This document shows positions 1-9,561 of a DNA stretch of 64,000 bases, piece after piece. The notes under the pieces are model-generated. The model was not told the DNA's origin and made no database searches. It saw only the letters and a program-made list of their open reading frames with translations. The stretch's first letter is position 1; each line of letters opens with the position of its first letter. The DNA comes from [Leptolyngbya] sp. JSC-1 (GTDB lineage Bacteria > Cyanobacteriota > Cyanobacteriia > Elainellales > Elainellaceae), in the NCBI GenBank assembly GCA_000733415.1, contig KL662192.1, positions 366,424 through 430,423 on the forward strand, written 5' to 3'. The translations under genes were made by a program, and so were the position numbers.

Positions 1-2
1 GC

Positions 3-791
3 ACGATCAAGTTTATTCGGGGGTTTTCCTATGCTCAGGTGCAGAATGTGTTGCAGCTTCAGGTCGGTGAACTGACCTTTCGAGATGCGATTTCCAATGT
101 GACAATTACTGGTATTGCTAAGCAGCAACTTGAAAGCCTTTACAGCGAATGCCAGGGCAAAGTTGGTACGGAACTGGTGGAGTGCTGGAACTCAAAGCAA
201 GAGCAGGCACAAGCGATTGTCACTGAAGCCGAACGACAGGCGCGATCGCCCTTGGAGCCGTTACGTGCGTTTGGTGATGCATTATGGAATGCATCATTGC
301 CCGGTCAAATTAGCACAGCAGTGCGTTTAACAACTGACCCTGGCAGCGTATTTCGAGACACGGCGATTCCCATCATCCGATTTATTCTCTATGCCCTGCA
401 ATGGGGATTCGTCAATATTCTGGAAGCGGCACTACTGTTGACTGCATTGTTCGCACCGATCGCGATCGGACTCTCGCTTTTACCGCTGCAAGGTCGCCCG
501 ATCTGGGCATGGCTAACTGGATTCATCACTTTATTTGGGATTCAACTGGGTTACAACATTGTGGTCGGCTTAACCGCCGTTGTGCTGGTTAAGTCTGGGG
601 CAGAACTGGTGTCGGATGTGGCATTTCTCTTTTTCCTCAGCATCTTTGCACCGGGACTAGCGGTTCTGGTCGCGGGTGGTGGTGGCTTTGCGCTTTACAA
701 CGGCATTTCATCCAATGTGAAAAGTTTGATCGACATTTTCAGTAATGCGATCGGCACAGTCACGAGCATTGCGCTGATACGACGGGGGTAG
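3..791 (+). CDS. VirB6/TrbL-like membrane protein, 5' end cut by the window
   Basis: The frame is open from the first bases and no start is needed inside the window, so this is the C-terminal part of a longer protein; the GTG at 39 is an internal codon, not a convincing start. After a soluble stretch, the last 140 residues hold three to four strongly hydrophobic segments with glycine-rich turns, as in polytopic inner-membrane channel components of type IV secretion systems (VirB6/TrbL/TraG-N class). The assignment rests on topology and on the VirB8-, VirB10- and VirB9-like genes that follow immediately (next start 3 bases after this stop). Another polytopic protein of the same locus is possible. 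Confidence 0.55.
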   Translation, partial: TIKFIRGFSYAQVQNVLQLQVGELTFRDAISNVTITGIAKQQLESLYSECQGKVGTELVECWNSKQEQAQAIVTEAERQARSPLEPLRAFGDALWNASLPGQISTAVRLTTDPGSVFRDTAIPIIRFILYALQWGFVNILEAALLLTALFAPIAIGLSLLPLQGRPIWAWLTGFITLFGIQLGYNIVVGLTAVVLVKSGAELVSDVAFLFFLSIFAPGLAVLVAGGGGFALYNGISSNVKSLIDIFSNAIGTVTSIALIRRG

Positions 792-793
792 TC

Positions 794-1519
794 ATGCAAA
801 TTAAACGACTTCAAGCTCCACTTCTACCTGAGGCAAAGAATTTGCTGGCAGTGTGTTTCATCTGCCTGACTGCCTTTAACAGCTTGATTTTTGTTTTGAC
901 CTTATTTACTGCTTTTCGAGTGAACCGAATTGCCGAAAGGAAGACAACCTTTGCTCAATTGGTGAATGGTGAAACGATTTATGTCTCAGAGCAGGAGCGG
1001 AATTGGCGCTATCCATCAGTAATTCAGAAGGTTGTGAGTGATTGGACGACCTTGACCTTTAATTGGGATGACAAACTCCCTGGCACGGATGAACAAGATC
1101 AAGGAATTCGCGTTGGCAATAACAAACGCATTCCGACGAATACCTGGTTTGCTTCTCTCCTGATGGAGGCGGAGTTTGCAAAGGCATCGCTGCCCAAGAT
1201 CGCTGAATTAGTTCCACCTGCATTTTTTTCGGGGCAGATTCGTAGCACGACGATTATTTCCTACGTGTCAGAACCGCGAGAAATTCGACCTGGAGAATGG
1301 GAAGTGGATTTGGTGGCGACACGGGTGTTAATTGATCGAACCACGGGTAGAGATGAACGAATTCCCTTCAACCGCACATTTACGTTGCAAGCAGTGGAGG
1401 TACCGCGATCGCCTCTCGGAGCCGATGCGCCTCTGGTAGAACGCAAAATCTACGAAATGCGTGCTGCGGGATTGCAAATCAACCGAATTGTCGAGTTTAA
1501 CCCCCAGCAACAGCGGTAG
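794..1519 (+). CDS. VirB8/TraE-like type IV secretion protein
   Basis: A 241-residue protein with a short cytoplasmic N terminus, one transmembrane helix at about residues 18-42 and a periplasmic domain of about 190 residues. This is the architecture of VirB8/TraE, the inner-membrane assembly factor of type IV secretion systems. The start is 3 bases after the previous stop, with a G-rich stretch just upstream, so the genes are probably translationally coupled. Sequence-level similarity to VirB8 is not obvious to me by eye. The call depends on topology, size and position between a VirB6-like and a VirB10-like gene. Confidence 0.5.
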   Translation: MQIKRLQAPLLPEAKNLLAVCFICLTAFNSLIFVLTLFTAFRVNRIAERKTTFAQLVNGETIYVSEQERNWRYPSVIQKVVSDWTTLTFNWDDKLPGTDEQDQGIRVGNNKRIPTNTWFASLLMEAEFAKASLPKIAELVPPAFFSGQIRSTTIISYVSEPREIRPGEWEVDLVATRVLIDRTTGRDERIPFNRTFTLQAVEVPRSPLGADAPLVERKIYEMRAAGLQINRIVEFNPQQQR

Positions 1520-1535
1520 TGCAGCGAGGATGATC

Positions 1536-3215
1536 ATGACGAATGCGAATCGGCAGTTTGAATCCCATGAGTTTGATGAGGTGTCTGAGGCATTTTCCAA
1601 CCCGACTCATCATTCAAATGGAAATGGCAAAACTTCTACAACATCAGTCCAACACGACTTGGAAGCTGATGATGACCTGACTCCAGAGGAGGAACAGCAG
1701 CTAGCGGGTTTTAATCCTGCCACTCCGCAGTTAATTTCAGAAGAATATCGACTGAAGCAAGACCAAGAAAGTGCAGTAGAGCGTCCACTGGCAGAACGTG
1801 CCAGCATTCGATTGGGTTCTGTCGTGGCAGTGGTTGGAACCGTGATGGGAGCCGGAGCTGTCTTGTGGTTTGGCTTCCTTCAACCCCGCCCACCAGCTCG
1901 ACAAGTTACTCAGTCGCCCACCCCGACACCTTCAACTCCGCCAACGTTTGATGAGACGGCTGAACTGAAAAGCCGTCTAGCGTTCCAGGATCAGCAGCAA
2001 CAACTCCAGCCTGAATCTGCCGCTAGATCTCAATCTCCAGCCCCATCCAGACCTGTGGCTTCGAGGTCAACGGCTCCAGCGCCGACTCCGGCTGCGGTAT
2101 CTCCTCCTATCACAGCCTCTCGACCAGACCCAGTGATTGTAAGATCACCTGTTACTCCGCCAGAGAGGATTCAACCTATCGAAAGAATCGATCCGTTTCA
2201 GCGTTGGGCACAACTGGCAAATGTTGGACAATTGCGAGTCAGTCCCGGTGCAATGGAGCCTTCGAGAACAGCTTCCAATGATCGACCTGGTGCTCAGTCT
2301 AATCCATCGGCATCAGCGACTCAGCAAAACCCGGTTATTCCCGTAGTCTCTATTGGTAGGACGGAAACGGACTCATCTAGCCTGACAACCAGTTCTGACA
2401 TGGTTCCTAACCCCTTTGGGGTGGCTTCGCCTACAGAATTGCGTTCCACGTTGAGTGCTGACATGACTCCTGGCATGATTGGCATTCTGAACCGTACTCC
2501 GGCGGGACAGCTTGATGGACAAATGGGTGGCTTCAGGGAAGTCGCGCTCGGAACGTTCACTAAAGCCAGGGTGATTATGCCGATGATTTGGGATGAGGGT
2601 AGCAATAATTCCACAGGTGGTACAGCATCTGCCCAAGAAAATCGCTTTGCCGTAGAGTTGGTTGAAGATATGAAAGCCACCAATGGCACAGTGGCACTCC
2701 CTGCGGGTACGGTTTTAGTGATTCGCACTAGTGCTGTAGGGCGAGGTAATAATTTAGTGTCGGCAAGTGCGATCGCCATTGTGTACCGCGATCGCTTTGG
2801 TCAAATTCGTCAGCAAACCTTACCACCTGACAGCCTTCAGATTCGGGGGCAAGACAATCGACCATTAATAGCCCAAAAGCTCAACGATGTGGGACCTGAT
2901 ATCGCTCGCCAAGACCTGTTGACAGGGTTACTCAGCAGCTTGGGTCGGGTGGGAACGATTATCAATCAACCTCGCACCCAGTCCAGCACCACCACATCAG
3001 GAGGTAACTTTAATCAGAGCGTGATCACTTCGAGTGCCGAACCTCAGATTTGGGCGGCTGCACTGGAAGGCTTGTTCAATCCCATTGCTGAACGGCTATC
3101 TCGCCGCTCTGACCAAACGATGCAAGAACTCTTGCAGCGACCCAATGTGCAGTTTGTTCCTGAAGGAACCGAAGTTTCTGTGGTGGTAAATAGCTTTTTG
3201 AGGGTAGACCGATGA
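1536..3215 (+). CDS. TrbI/VirB10-like type IV secretion scaffold
   Basis: VirB10 spans the envelope and links inner-membrane motor to outer-membrane pore. Here an acidic cytoplasmic N terminus of about 90 residues is followed by one transmembrane helix (about 92-113), a long Pro/Gln/Ser/Thr-rich periplasmic linker to about residue 250, and a C-terminal beta-rich domain ending in a hydrophilic tail. That order is typical of VirB10/TrbI/TraB. The frame is open from 1461, inside the previous gene, but the ATG at 1536 has GAGG at 1526-1529 at good spacing and is preferred. The 3' end overlaps the next gene by four bases (ATGA). Confidence 0.7.
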   Translation: MTNANRQFESHEFDEVSEAFSNPTHHSNGNGKTSTTSVQHDLEADDDLTPEEEQQLAGFNPATPQLISEEYRLKQDQESAVERPLAERASIRLGSVVAVVGTVMGAGAVLWFGFLQPRPPARQVTQSPTPTPSTPPTFDETAELKSRLAFQDQQQQLQPESAARSQSPAPSRPVASRSTAPAPTPAAVSPPITASRPDPVIVRSPVTPPERIQPIERIDPFQRWAQLANVGQLRVSPGAMEPSRTASNDRPGAQSNPSASATQQNPVIPVVSIGRTETDSSSLTTSSDMVPNPFGVASPTELRSTLSADMTPGMIGILNRTPAGQLDGQMGGFREVALGTFTKARVIMPMIWDEGSNNSTGGTASAQENRFAVELVEDMKATNGTVALPAGTVLVIRTSAVGRGNNLVSASAIAIVYRDRFGQIRQQTLPPDSLQIRGQDNRPLIAQKLNDVGPDIARQDLLTGLLSSLGRVGTIINQPRTQSSTTTSGGNFNQSVITSSAEPQIWAAALEGLFNPIAERLSRRSDQTMQELLQRPNVQFVPEGTEVSVVVNSFLRVDR

Positions 3216-3997
3216 GACGATTCCCCACTCTAACCTTAGTTAGCACAGCATTATGGATTGGTTTAGTATGTCCTGGGCTGCCCGTTCAGGCACAAACGTC
3301 AGCCTATCAAGTCGTCGATCGCACCAGAGCGACCACCAGTGCGGTTCAAGTTCAGGTGGCTCCTGGACGGGCAACCTCGATTAGTTTTAGCCAGACGGAT
3401 GAGACGATCGCCTATATCCTGTTGGCAGATGCCTCGCGGGTAGTCTACAGCACGGATGTTGAGTTAGAGACTGGGCGGGCAAAAACTATTTTCTTGAGAG
3501 TGATTCAACCACTGCGCTTTCCGGGAGCGACCACTGCACCTGTAACTAACCTGATGGTACAAACGATAGATGCTAGAGGGCAGAATCGGCTCTACACGTT
3601 TGATATTGTTCATAGCAGCAATCCGCGTTATGTCGGTGTTCAGATTTTGCCTGCGATCGCGCGTGCACAACCTTCTCCCGTTGTTGGTAACCTCAATCTA
3701 ACTCCTGGCAGGATTCAAACTGGGTTAAGCATTGCCATTATGCGAGGCTACACGTCGGTTGATGATTCCATTGTTGCTAAAGTGCGTCAGCTTCTGGAAC
3801 TGATACGAACTGAAAATATGACAGCTTCGGAAGCAGCCCAATCAGTTGGGATTCCGTTGGAGGTACTTACAGAGTTGGAACGGCTTTCGCAGGAAGAGCA
3901 ACCGACTCGGTCTGTTTGGAGAGTCATTACCCTAGAACCTCCATCTTCCTCTCAATTCATTGCTGTCGCGAAAAGCGGGAGAATAGATAAAGAATAA
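3212..3997 (+). CDS. VirB9/TraK-like secreted type IV secretion protein
   Basis: A 261-residue protein with a clear Sec signal peptide (positive MRR start, hydrophobic core, cleavage expected near the VQAQ at residues 25-28). The mature N-terminal domain has the pattern of TraK/VirB9: an 'APGRATSISF' strand, a 'SRVVYSTD' strand, and 'VTNLMVQT' followed by a Tyr-Phe-Asp strand. VirB9 proteins line the outer-membrane pore with VirB10. The start overlaps the virB10-like stop as ATGA. The last 41 bases overlap the convergent gene on the other strand. The C-terminal third looks helical rather than like the usual VirB9 CTD, so the protein is probably a divergent TraK-type form. Confidence 0.55.
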   Translation: MRRFPTLTLVSTALWIGLVCPGLPVQAQTSAYQVVDRTRATTSAVQVQVAPGRATSISFSQTDETIAYILLADASRVVYSTDVELETGRAKTIFLRVIQPLRFPGATTAPVTNLMVQTIDARGQNRLYTFDIVHSSNPRYVGVQILPAIARAQPSPVVGNLNLTPGRIQTGLSIAIMRGYTSVDDSIVAKVRQLLELIRTENMTASEAAQSVGIPLEVLTELERLSQEEQPTRSVWRVITLEPPSSSQFIAVAKSGRIDKE

Positions 3998-5315
3998 TGG
4001 CAGTGAGAATTGCAGCAACAATTCCTGTTGCAAGACTTAACTTAAAAGCATTGGTTGCGAAAAAAGGCGTTTTAGGATCTGGAGGTTGTTGAGCAACAAT
4101 TACCGCAGATGCAATTTGACTAGTAGCTAAACCGATACCGGCGATTGCTACTGTTCCGTTAAATCGACGATCTCGATTTGCTTGATAGAGATCAATGCGC
4201 CCACGGGTAGCGTCAATTAAATTTTGCAGTAGAGTTAAGCCGCGCTCGAATCTTTCGTGATCGGCTTTAATTTCACAACGATATTGTGGTGCAATGAACT
4301 CTAAAAAGTCAGATGTCAATGAGAGATCAGTATTAGCATGATCATTCGTAATTTTGTCTTGACGTTTTTTGTAATTGGATTGGTTAATATCAATCGTTCT
4401 ACCTTGATAATATAAATCAGTGAGATTGGGGGCATAGCTGGCTAGGATTACCAAAGCCTCTGCCAGGTTGTCTTGTAATGTGTTCAGATTTGGAATGTGA
4501 TGCTGTTGACTAGTTTGGTGAGAAGTGATTTGAGCAAGTTTGCGAATTTTACCAAAGCCCTGGATAAGAACCTCGCGACGTTGCTGTGCTTGGTTGTATG
4601 TCCAAATTATTTTGTGACGGTATTGGAATAGTCGCATGAGATCAAAGTAAACTTCTCCCACTTGTTGTTGGATAGTTTTAAGGTTCATGCTTGTTGGGAA
4701 CAAGCAAATGAGAATATGATGATCAGCATTAGATAAATCAGTGGGTGATCTCCACAATTCAAATACAGTTGCTCCCAACAGTTTTCCAGTACCTCGAAGG
4801 TCTTTTGACCAGTCTGGATTTGAAATCAGTTTTAGATCAAGATAACATTTCTCAGCAGTAGTTTCGGGAGCGTCTTGGGCATCGGCTAATTGTCCCCACA
4901 CAAACCAAGTTTGTCCCAGTGTAACCTGCTGAGGCTTTAAGTGTTCCTCGATTTGATTTTTAATAGATTCTAGTGTGTTAATTGGCCTGGGTGAGTGTGA
5001 CTCACTGACATGCCCAGAGCAATCGACTTGCAAAGCATAAGTGTCACCAAACTGCACAGGATAGTAGTAACCATCAAGTTGGGAATCTAGTTTTTTGAAA
5101 CGAGTTGAACCCAAAAGATCAACGAAGGGAGAATAAGAATTTTCCCGTTGGATCAACACAGATTCGTGAATTTTGAAGTCTTCAGGGGTGTAGATTTTCT
5201 CCCAAAAACGCTGACGATTTCCCTTAATCGTCTCTTCGTCATCTCCCAACCCAGAGCGAAGGTCATACAAGAAAAGGTCGATTGTAGGGTAAATTAGCTG
5301 GGCGGAAGAGTTCAT
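3957..5315 (-). CDS. CATRA-like partner protein with two C-terminal transmembrane helices
   Basis: A 452-residue protein and last gene of a three-gene operon. A soluble region of about 390 residues is followed by two hydrophobic helices (about 395-415 and 425-447) and a basic tail, which predicts a membrane-anchored effector or sensor. The N-terminal pattern 'DLFLYDLRSGLGDDEE' and the combination with a TPR-CHAT gene and a small helical protein recall the CATRA-associated proteins described around caspase/CHAT-TPR conflict systems. That is a context-based inference. The gene starts inside the stop of the 127-residue gene (ATGA overlap), so the products are likely made together. No enzymatic motif was recognised. 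Confidence 0.5.
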   Translation of the reverse strand: MNSSAQLIYPTIDLFLYDLRSGLGDDEETIKGNRQRFWEKIYTPEDFKIHESVLIQRENSYSPFVDLLGSTRFKKLDSQLDGYYYPVQFGDTYALQVDCSGHVSESHSPRPINTLESIKNQIEEHLKPQQVTLGQTWFVWGQLADAQDAPETTAEKCYLDLKLISNPDWSKDLRGTGKLLGATVFELWRSPTDLSNADHHILICLFPTSMNLKTIQQQVGEVYFDLMRLFQYRHKIIWTYNQAQQRREVLIQGFGKIRKLAQITSHQTSQQHHIPNLNTLQDNLAEALVILASYAPNLTDLYYQGRTIDINQSNYKKRQDKITNDHANTDLSLTSDFLEFIAPQYRCEIKADHERFERGLTLLQNLIDATRGRIDLYQANRDRRFNGTVAIAGIGLATSQIASAVIVAQQPPDPKTPFFATNAFKLSLATGIVAAILTAIILYLFSRFSRQQ

Positions 5316-5695
5316 GGGCGTGCTTGCTGTAAAAAGTTAAGGAGTCGCTTTACAAGTGGGGATTGTTTGGCAACGGTAGATGAATCAGATGCACTTAGGA
5401 TTGTCACTACATCATTTTGAACTTCGCCTGTGTGAGTCTCTGTTTTTTCATCGGGTGAATTTGGGAAGGGACCCTTGCTACGTTCACTGCCATAATTCTG
5501 AAATATTTCACGGGCATCTTGATATAGGTCATTTAATAGTGGATAAGCATTAGCAATTGCATCTAACTGGTCAACATTGGGAGAAGCTGCCATTATATTC
5601 AATTGAGTTTGGAGTTCTGATGGAAGCGGCTCATTGAGCTGGGCTAAGGCAGCGAGAAAAGCATCTAGAGTAACAGAATCCATTGGGGTATTCAT
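5312..5695 (-). CDS. small helical protein of the CHAT cassette
   Basis: A 127-residue soluble protein without a signal or membrane segment. The N-terminal 70 residues look helical ('FLAALAQLNEPLP' onward) and the rest is polar and low in complexity. It sits between the TPR-CHAT gene and the membrane protein, overlapping both by four bases (ATGA on each side). That strongly suggests a stoichiometric component of one complex. It resembles in size and place the small 'CATRA system-associated' proteins, but this rests on context only. Confidence 0.6.
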   Translation of the reverse strand: MNTPMDSVTLDAFLAALAQLNEPLPSELQTQLNIMAASPNVDQLDAIANAYPLLNDLYQDAREIFQNYGSERSKGPFPNSPDEKTETHTGEVQNDVVTILSASDSSTVAKQSPLVKRLLNFLQQARP

Positions 5696-8625
5696 GGCTG
5701 AGGTGGAAGAGTAGTAATGGTGAATGCGGCCCAGTGGTATGGGTGAGCAAAGGGTTTGTCTTTGTCTGAATACATCTTACGTAGTCTACGAATTTCTGTA
5801 TTGAGAAAAGCTCGATCGCTCCGGTTTTCGGGTGGTTGACGCTCGTACCAATCCTCCAAAAACTTTATTAGATCATCACGATATGCTTCTCGCAACCAAT
5901 CTTGAGCTTGTTTAAGAGCAGTAGGAGCGGCAATTCCAGCCTTTAATGAAGAATAGAATTGAACCATTAGCAGAGAACTGGAAAGTGATTGAACAGTCCA
6001 TAACGTACTGACCACTTGGGAAGCTCCAGACCGTAAAAAGCCACTGACTAATCCCACGTATTCTGCTGTGATGGTTTGATTTCCTGTGAGTGCAGTTTCA
6101 CAAGAAGAAAGACAGACAAGTTTATAGCCGCTAGCAAGAGGGGGGGCACCACAAATATCAGTAACAGTGAGGCAATCTTCACCAGTCAGATAGAGGGCGG
6201 ATTGAGTTGGTACAGAGGCATTGTAAGCACTATGTCCGGTGAAGTGAAAACCATCGTAGAAAGATTGGAGGTGTTTATAAAGAACGCTATGGGTTGCCTC
6301 AGTAGAAGAAATTGTTGTGTTCGAGAACAATTGACGAATCATTAGTGATTCGAGAGAAGCATGTTCTAGACGCTCAAATTTTTTCGGATTAGTAGAATTT
6401 TCAGTGCTGTTGGGTGCCTCGGTAATCAGCAGGTTTTGGATGGGAGTACAGGAGCATTGTTGCAAATTAATGCCAACCTGAAGGCTTGGTAAGTAAGTGA
6501 TAGTGAATGCTTTAGGGAAGAGAGCATGGAGAGGAAAGCGATGTAAATCCCGGTGAGGAATCAGAATGAGTTGAGTAATGCCCGGAAGGTGTTCCAGGAT
6601 GGCGGATAAATTAAGGTGGTGCTTTAAATCTTCCAGACGCTTTAGCATCTTGGTGCGCCAGGAGTGAGATTCTCGAGCGTGTTTACTAGAGGAATTAATG
6701 TAATCAGCATAATCAAGATTCCAAGTTTTAATCCAATTTTCCAAATCAATTACTTGTTTCAGGGAGGTAGGTTGATCAGTGACTTGGGCTGGATCTGGAG
6801 CAGGGATTAAGATAGGGTCGGAACTTTGGGGTAATAGAAGGAAAGTGGTAAGAGCAGCAGGGCTGAGGTGCCAAGAGAGGATGGCTGTGGTTGGGCGATT
6901 TGCCAGAAGTTGACGGAATTGATAATGAAGAGATTGCTCTGACGAGAAATCTTGGTTGTTTGGGGGCAAATCTTCATTGCTCAGTAACCACGTCAGGAAT
7001 GCCTGCTTTTCAATCTCGGCGGATTGAAGAGCTTCAATGAATTTCCCCTCTTGCGCTAAGAAAGTGACTGTTAACTGGCGAAAACCACTAAATCTCAGAC
7101 GAAGTTGCTTGCGTTGGTTAGGACTAGGGGTTTCTTTGAGAAGACGATCAAGTAGTTCTGAAGCCTTTTGCAGAAGTCCTTTAGCTTCTGCGGTGTTTCT
7201 CAAACCAATATGAACCTGAAGCATATCGTGAATCAGTTCCAAGTAGAATTCACAAAAAGGTTCTAGAGCAGGAGCAGCCGTTTCGTAGCTTCTCAGTGCC
7301 TGTCTGTAGTAATAGGAAGCAACAGCATTGTCACGTCCTTGTATGTAATAGGCACGACCAGTGTAACGATGTAACTGACCCCAACCTTCTGGATCTTGAG
7401 TTTGTTGAACATACTTCAAGCCTTCAATACAGTTAATAACTGCTGCTCGATAGTCGCCCCGATGATCAAGAACTGGATTTTGCAAGGCAACAGGAAAGGA
7501 CAAAGCAACTGGAGCTTCACACTTCTTAGATGCTGCTGCTGCCCATCCTCGATTGATCCAAGCTTGCCAATATTTTGGTTCACTTACTAAAGTATGCTCG
7601 TAGCAATGAACTGCTTCTTCAAAACGTCCTGAATTATATAGGGCAATACCCAGCCCATACCAGATCAAGTATTGATCCGTTGCTGAGATTACTTTACGGA
7701 AACAAAAGATTGCTTCCTCCCATTTGCCTAAAGCAAGCAAAGCATTACCTTTATTTAGGTAGACTGAGTAGCAATGGTCACTGTAGACTGAGTAAAAGTC
7801 AGACGGGTTATAAGCTTTGTCAAAACTAGCAATCGCCTCTTTATAACGTTCTAATTTTGATAGAGTTTGACCATGACGGAGCCAGACTTCACCGTTGTTA
7901 GGATTGTAATAGACTGTCTGGTCATAACTATAAAGAGCATCTTCCCATCGTTCTAGCTTGAACAGTACATCACCGTACTTTTCCCAGGCTTCATAATAAT
8001 CTGGTTTGATTTCAACTGCTTGCTGATAGCTAAAAATAGCTTCGTTGGCTCGTCCTAATTCCAATAGTGTGTTGCCCCGGTTGTACCAAGCTTCATGATA
8101 GTCCGGTTTGATTTCAACTGCTCGGTCATAATTAGAAATAGCTTCTTCAAGCTTTTCTGAGTCATCTTTAGTAACTACAGTATAAATTGCTTGTTTGATT
8201 ATTTGGCTCCCTTCATAGGTGTTATATCCAGGAGGCTCCTCTAGTTGTGTGACTTTATAACGAGCTAAATTTATAAGTGCATCGCCCCGCTTTTTCCAAG
8301 TTTCATGGGAGTCTGGTTTTATTTCAAGGACATGATTGAAGCTGATAAGTGCTTCTTCAAAATTCCCTGACTCCAATTGTTTACTACCGCACTCTAACCA
8401 GGTTTCTGCATTCCGTAATGTTGTTGCTGATTTGTCTAAATCCAATGCTTCTTCTACTCTGGGTTGAGAATTAATCTTTCTAGGAAAATTCTCAATATCT
8501 TCTGTTATCGGTGTGTCAACATTTTTAGATTCACTAAAACCATCTGCCTCACTTAAGGGTTGAGTGACAGGTTGGTTTTTCTCATTCAGAGCTTTTTTTT
8601 GCCTACCAAACCAGCGATGCCACAT
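5692..8625 (-). CDS. TPR-repeat CHAT-domain (caspase-like) protease
   Basis: A 977-residue protein. Residues about 75-380 carry repeated TPR units (for example 'AWYNRGNTLLELGRANEAI'), followed by a helical middle and a C-terminal CHAT peptidase domain of about 290 residues. The expected catalytic pair is present: His798 in 'FHFTGHSAYN' and Cys842 in 'CLSSCETALTG'. The 'GFLRSGASQVVSTLW' and 'HPYHWAAF' signatures of CHAT domains are also intact. CHAT-TPR proteins act as sensor-activated proteases in conflict and cell-death systems. An AAGGA ribosome site lies upstream of the ATG at 8625. It heads a three-gene operon with ATGA overlaps. The protein target is unknown. Confidence 0.85.
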   Translation of the reverse strand: MWHRWFGRQKKALNEKNQPVTQPLSEADGFSESKNVDTPITEDIENFPRKINSQPRVEEALDLDKSATTLRNAETWLECGSKQLESGNFEEALISFNHVLEIKPDSHETWKKRGDALINLARYKVTQLEEPPGYNTYEGSQIIKQAIYTVVTKDDSEKLEEAISNYDRAVEIKPDYHEAWYNRGNTLLELGRANEAIFSYQQAVEIKPDYYEAWEKYGDVLFKLERWEDALYSYDQTVYYNPNNGEVWLRHGQTLSKLERYKEAIASFDKAYNPSDFYSVYSDHCYSVYLNKGNALLALGKWEEAIFCFRKVISATDQYLIWYGLGIALYNSGRFEEAVHCYEHTLVSEPKYWQAWINRGWAAAASKKCEAPVALSFPVALQNPVLDHRGDYRAAVINCIEGLKYVQQTQDPEGWGQLHRYTGRAYYIQGRDNAVASYYYRQALRSYETAAPALEPFCEFYLELIHDMLQVHIGLRNTAEAKGLLQKASELLDRLLKETPSPNQRKQLRLRFSGFRQLTVTFLAQEGKFIEALQSAEIEKQAFLTWLLSNEDLPPNNQDFSSEQSLHYQFRQLLANRPTTAILSWHLSPAALTTFLLLPQSSDPILIPAPDPAQVTDQPTSLKQVIDLENWIKTWNLDYADYINSSSKHARESHSWRTKMLKRLEDLKHHLNLSAILEHLPGITQLILIPHRDLHRFPLHALFPKAFTITYLPSLQVGINLQQCSCTPIQNLLITEAPNSTENSTNPKKFERLEHASLESLMIRQLFSNTTISSTEATHSVLYKHLQSFYDGFHFTGHSAYNASVPTQSALYLTGEDCLTVTDICGAPPLASGYKLVCLSSCETALTGNQTITAEYVGLVSGFLRSGASQVVSTLWTVQSLSSSLLMVQFYSSLKAGIAAPTALKQAQDWLREAYRDDLIKFLEDWYERQPPENRSDRAFLNTEIRRLRKMYSDKDKPFAHPYHWAAFTITTLPPQP

Positions 8626-8817
8626 AGTTCAGTTCCTTTGGTAGATCTGTATTACGTGTGCCACATACTCAATCCTCATTAACGATATTCTACTTATTGG
8701 TGCCAAGTTTTATATCAACCGCCACAAACCTTAAGACGGGGGAAAGAGGGCTAAATCCACAGTAAGAGAAACCTAAACCTTGCTCTAATCAGGTTGACGA
8801 CTGCTACATTAGCGCAC

Positions 8818-9561
8818 TTACGAACAACTCACCCAAACCTCTGAATAATAAAACCAATCTGGACAGTGCTTGCTCTGCTGGGATGCCTGCCTACGATTTT
8901 CTTTCTCTAAAGAACTGCTGTGTAGACGGAATCCTCCTAGAAGCAGTCCTAACCAAATTTCGATCAGTGAAATGGGCAGAGCTTGTTTCAATTGTGTCAT
9001 GCATACCGATTCAACTGTCTGCGTACTCAAGTATTGAGCGATCGCCCTCGACCATTCCTCGACATTCTCCCCGTGCGCCAGATCCCGAATCTGCTCTGCC
9101 ATCTGAGCTTCATCTAAGGGTTGTTCTGCTGCCATCTGATCGACCCAATTGAGCAACGCTTCCTTATCCACTTCCCCAACCACTGATCCATCGATTTGAG
9201 TGGATGCCTTTTTTTTACGGTTTGCCGGGTACTGCATCGGTTCGGGTTCTTCAAAGAGATCGGTGACATCCAGTGATAACGACTGGACAAACAGATCAAC
9301 ACATTCCTCCAGGTTCACGACTGGTTCTGTTGGGTTATGCCGACGCTCCCAACGAGAAATCAGGAGATCGGCTCGTGCCGCATGAACTTCCGAGAGTTGT
9401 ACCAATACATTCCCCGCCACTGCTAACTGCTCTGCTAAAGACTGATCCAACAGGGTTTGTTCCAGTGCGTCACAAAGCGATCGCAAATCTGCCGTTTCTG
9501 GAAACCGAGATGCCGTCTCTAGAGATTGCCACAGGTCAAGTTCTAACTGCTGGATTTCCAT
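8818..9561 (-). CDS. conserved hypothetical protein, last gene of DUF4058 operon
   Basis: A predicted 247-residue soluble protein, rich in Glu, Leu and Gln and mostly helical, with a central acidic segment and a Lys-rich patch near 'RKKKAS'. The frame extends upstream, but the ATG at 9561 forms a TAATG stop-start overlap with the preceding gene, so it is the likely start. I recognise no domain. The C-terminal 25 residues are Ser- and aromatic-rich and unlike the rest, so the true 3' end may have been altered by rearrangement. Confidence 0.5.
   Translation of the reverse strand: MEIQQLELDLWQSLETASRFPETADLRSLCDALEQTLLDQSLAEQLAVAGNVLVQLSEVHAARADLLISRWERRHNPTEPVVNLEECVDLFVQSLSLDVTDLFEEPEPMQYPANRKKKASTQIDGSVVGEVDKEALLNWVDQMAAEQPLDEAQMAEQIRDLAHGENVEEWSRAIAQYLSTQTVESVCMTQLKQALPISLIEIWLGLLLGGFRLHSSSLEKENRRQASQQSKHCPDWFYYSEVWVSCS

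Noticed and set aside
1266..1600. Minus-strand open frames opposite the virB8- and virB10-like genes.
   Set aside because: They shadow well-supported plus-strand genes and have no family features or ribosome sites.
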